This document shows, in pieces, positions 62,347-64,000 of a stretch of DNA of 64,000 bases (position 1 is the first letter of the stretch; every line of letters begins with the position of its first letter). Under the pieces are notes generated by a model. That model had not been told where the DNA came from, did no database searches, and saw nothing but the letters and a program-made list of their open reading frames with translations. The DNA comes from Streptomyces sp. NBC_01429 (GTDB lineage Bacteria; Actinomycetota; Actinomycetes; Streptomycetales; Streptomycetaceae). Both the position numbers and the translations under genes were made by a program. The stretch spans positions 2,822,501 through 2,886,500 of the forward strand of contig NZ_CP109599.1 of assembly GCF_036231945.1 (NCBI RefSeq), written 5' to 3'.

Positions 62347-63282
62347 TCACCGGGTCCTCGGGTCGAGGGCGTCGCGCACCGTGTCTCCGAAGGCGATCAG
62401 GGAGAAGACGGTGAAGGACAGGAACAGCCCTGGGAAGATCAGCAGATGGGGGTGGGTCTGGAAGGTGTTCTGCGCGCCGGCCAGTTGCAGGCCCCAGGAG
62501 ATGGACGGGGATTGCAGCCCCACGCCGAGGAAGGTCAGCGCGGCCTCGGCGACGACGACGCCGCCGACGGTGATGGAGGCGAGGACGAGGACGGGCGTGA
62601 GGATGTTGGGCAGCACGTGCCGCCGGACGATGTGCCATTCGCTGCCGCCGAGGCTGCGGGCCATGACGACGTAGTCGGCCTCGCGGGCGGAGCGTACCGA
62701 CGCCCGGACGACCCGGGTCATGGCCGGCCAGCCGAAGAGGGCGAGGACGGCGGCGACGGTGGGCACGTCCCTGGTGGAGACCGTGTTGAGGACGACGACG
62801 GCGCCGAGCAGGAACGGGAAGCCGAGGAAGATGTCGGTGATCCTGGCGATGACGCTGTCCACGACCCGTCCCGCCATTCCGGCGAGCGTGCCGAGCACCA
62901 GCGCGACGAGAAGTCCGCAGCCGGTGGCGAGCAGCCCGACGCCGAGCGAGGCCCCGGCGCCGTGCAGGACGTTCGCGTACAGGTCGCAGCCCTGGGTGTC
63001 GAAGCCGAAGGGGTGGCCGGGCGCGGGTCCCTGGGCGCTGCTGTTGAGGTCGCAGACGCGCGGGTCGCCGTGGCCGAACCAGCCGGCGAAGAGTCCGGGC
63101 GCGACGGCGAGGACGAGCAGCAGCAGGACGCAGCAGCCGGTGACCAGGAACATGGGGCGGCGGCGCAGCTCGCGCCAGACGGTGCCGGGCGCGCCGGCGG
63201 GAGGGGGCGCGGCGGCGCCCGCCGGGCCCGTGGCGCCGCCGGCGGCCGTGCCCGCCGCTTCTTCGGTCCTTGTCTCAGTCAC
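62347..63282 (-). CDS. Peptide ABC transporter permease (DppC/OppC-like)
   Basis: A 311-residue permease. The N-terminal 40 residues are Gly/Ala/Pro-rich. One helix (RPMFLVTGCCVLLLLVLAVA), a periplasmic loop (CDLNSSAQGPAPGHPFGFDT) and the BPD_transp_1 core follow. The EAA motif is VVMARSLGGSEWHIVRRHVL, and the C-terminus ends SFTVFSLIAFGDTVRDALDP. This is the DppC type. GTG 63282 overlaps the stop of the DppB-like gene by 8 bp (63275-63282). Confidence 0.94.
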   Translation of the reverse strand: MTETRTEEAAGTAAGGATGPAGAAAPPPAGAPGTVWRELRRRPMFLVTGCCVLLLLVLAVAPGLFAGWFGHGDPRVCDLNSSAQGPAPGHPFGFDTQGCDLYANVLHGAGASLGVGLLATGCGLLVALVLGTLAGMAGRVVDSVIARITDIFLGFPFLLGAVVVLNTVSTRDVPTVAAVLALFGWPAMTRVVRASVRSAREADYVVMARSLGGSEWHIVRRHVLPNILTPVLVLASITVGGVVVAEAALTFLGVGLQSPSISWGLQLAGAQNTFQTHPHLLIFPGLFLSFTVFSLIAFGDTVRDALDPRTR

Positions 63283-64000
63283 GGCGGGTCCTCGGGTCGA
63301 GAAGGCTGTTGAGCAGGTCGACGAGCACGCTCGCGACGAGGAAGACCAGGATCAGCGCGGTGGAGACGCCCACCACCGTCGGCCCCGCGTGGCTGCGGAT
63401 GGCCTGGAAGAGCAACTGCCCGATGCCGGGGAGGTTGAAGACGCCCTCCACGATCACGGTGCCGCCGAGCAGGTATCCGAGGTCGATGGCGAGGCAGGTG
63501 ACGGCGGGGACGAGCGAGTTGCGCAGCACGCGCACCACGACCGTCCTGCGCCGGCTCAGCCCCTTGGCCACGGCGGTGCGTACGTAGTCGGCCCGGAGGT
63601 TCTCGATGACGTCGGCGCGCACCAGCCGGGAGATCGAGGCGACCCCGAAGGCGGCGACGACCAGGGCGGGCAGCACATAGCTCGACGGCCAGCCCGCCGC
63701 GTCACCGGCCACCGGGAACCACTGGAGCCGGACGCCGAAGACGACCTGGACGGTGTAGCCGAGGACGAAGACGGGGACGGACACGGCGCCGATGGTGAAG
63801 GCGAGCACCGCGCGGTCCGTCCAGGTGTTCCTGCGCAGCGCGGCGAGGACGCCGAGGCCGATGCCGGCGACGGCCTCGATCGCCCAGGCGGTCAGCGCGA
63901 GCCGGACGGTGACCGGCCAGCGGTCGGCCAGCTGACCGCCGACCGACCGCCCGCCGAAGTCCGTGCCGAGGTCGCCCCTGACCAGTCCGCCCAGGTAGTG
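63275..64000 (-). CDS. Peptide ABC transporter permease (DppB/OppB-like), N-terminus beyond window
   Basis: The C-terminal 241 codons of a DppB-type permease; its start lies past the right edge. The visible part opens in YLGGLVRGDLGTDFGGRSV, the conserved periplasmic GDLG loop of this family. It continues through helices VRLALTAWAIEAVAGIGLG and FTIGAVSVPVFVLGYTVQVV. The EAA loop VRTAVAKGLSRRRTVVVRVL precedes LVASVLVDLLNSLLDPRTRR. The open frame runs to the edge without interruption; an internal ATG at 63808 is not the start. A peptide-binding protein gene is expected further right, outside the window. Confidence 0.93.
   Translation of the reverse strand, partial: HYLGGLVRGDLGTDFGGRSVGGQLADRWPVTVRLALTAWAIEAVAGIGLGVLAALRRNTWTDRAVLAFTIGAVSVPVFVLGYTVQVVFGVRLQWFPVAGDAAGWPSSYVLPALVVAAFGVASISRLVRADVIENLRADYVRTAVAKGLSRRRTVVVRVLRNSLVPAVTCLAIDLGYLLGGTVIVEGVFNLPGIGQLLFQAIRSHAGPTVVGVSTALILVFLVASVLVDLLNSLLDPRTRRD

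Overview
This is a very GC-rich window with near-total G/C in third codon positions. Many genes start with GTG, and a few with TTG or apparently with a near-cognate codon. The families present (XRE/DUF5753 plus DUF397 pair, SnoaL-tailed ECF sigma factor, YkuD transpeptidases, actinobacterial sdhCDAB, BMP-type nucleoside transporter) point to a Streptomyces or close relative. I see no rRNA, tRNA or CRISPR. Both ends cut a gene: a LysR regulator on the left and a peptide ABC permease on the right.

Layout. 0-5.6 kb: LysR regulator divergent from an MFS exporter, a secreted L,D-transpeptidase, a SnoaL-tailed ECF sigma factor, a STAS protein, a HAD hydrolase and a Uma2-type protein. 5.7-14.3 kb, minus strand: a nucleoside uptake and salvage operon (BMP lipoprotein, double-ATPase, two permeases, cytidine deaminase, thymidine phosphorylase) with an M20 amidohydrolase upstream. 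14.4-26.2 kb: a nonulosonic-acid (sialic-acid-like) cell-surface polymer locus. It holds a NeuB-like synthase, a CMP-nonulosonate synthetase fused to a KdsC-like phosphatase, a polysialyltransferase-family protein, a GT2, two further putative transferases, a GT8-TPR-pyruvyltransferase fusion and a GT29-like sialyltransferase. The phosphatase fusion and the absence of a UDP-GlcNAc 2-epimerase suggest Kdn, as in teichulosonic acid, rather than Neu5Ac. That is inference.

26.3-35.8 kb: a TetR regulator divergent from a flavin monooxygenase with two matching operator candidates, DUF1918, a 5'-nucleotidase, a LysE exporter, a second L,D-transpeptidase lipoprotein, an ECF sigma factor with a probable membrane partner, and a small membrane protein. 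35.9-43.5 kb looks like accessory DNA. It carries an MMPL remnant, a three-gene envelope group (class A PBP with altered transpeptidase motifs, an altered NodB-type deacetylase, an amidase-domain protein) and an RHS tip fragment with a small membrane protein after it.

43.7-55.8 kb: two unknown genes, a GH20 hexosaminidase, an OHCU decarboxylase-like gene, sdhCDAB, a membrane protein, an SDR oxidoreductase ending in a MITE-like element, an XRE/DUF397 pair and a cyclophilin. 55.9-64 kb, minus strand: two membrane proteins, then a peptide ABC operon (permease B, permease C, ATPase D, ATPase F) followed by a PaiB-like flavoprotein and a YtcJ-like amidohydrolase.

Standout signals: the GT29-like protein retains counterparts of sialyl motifs L, S and VS. 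The two divergent arms of the polymer locus share an identical TAACGT-N7-GTG leaderless start. The PBP and its neighbouring deacetylase both lack canonical catalytic residues.
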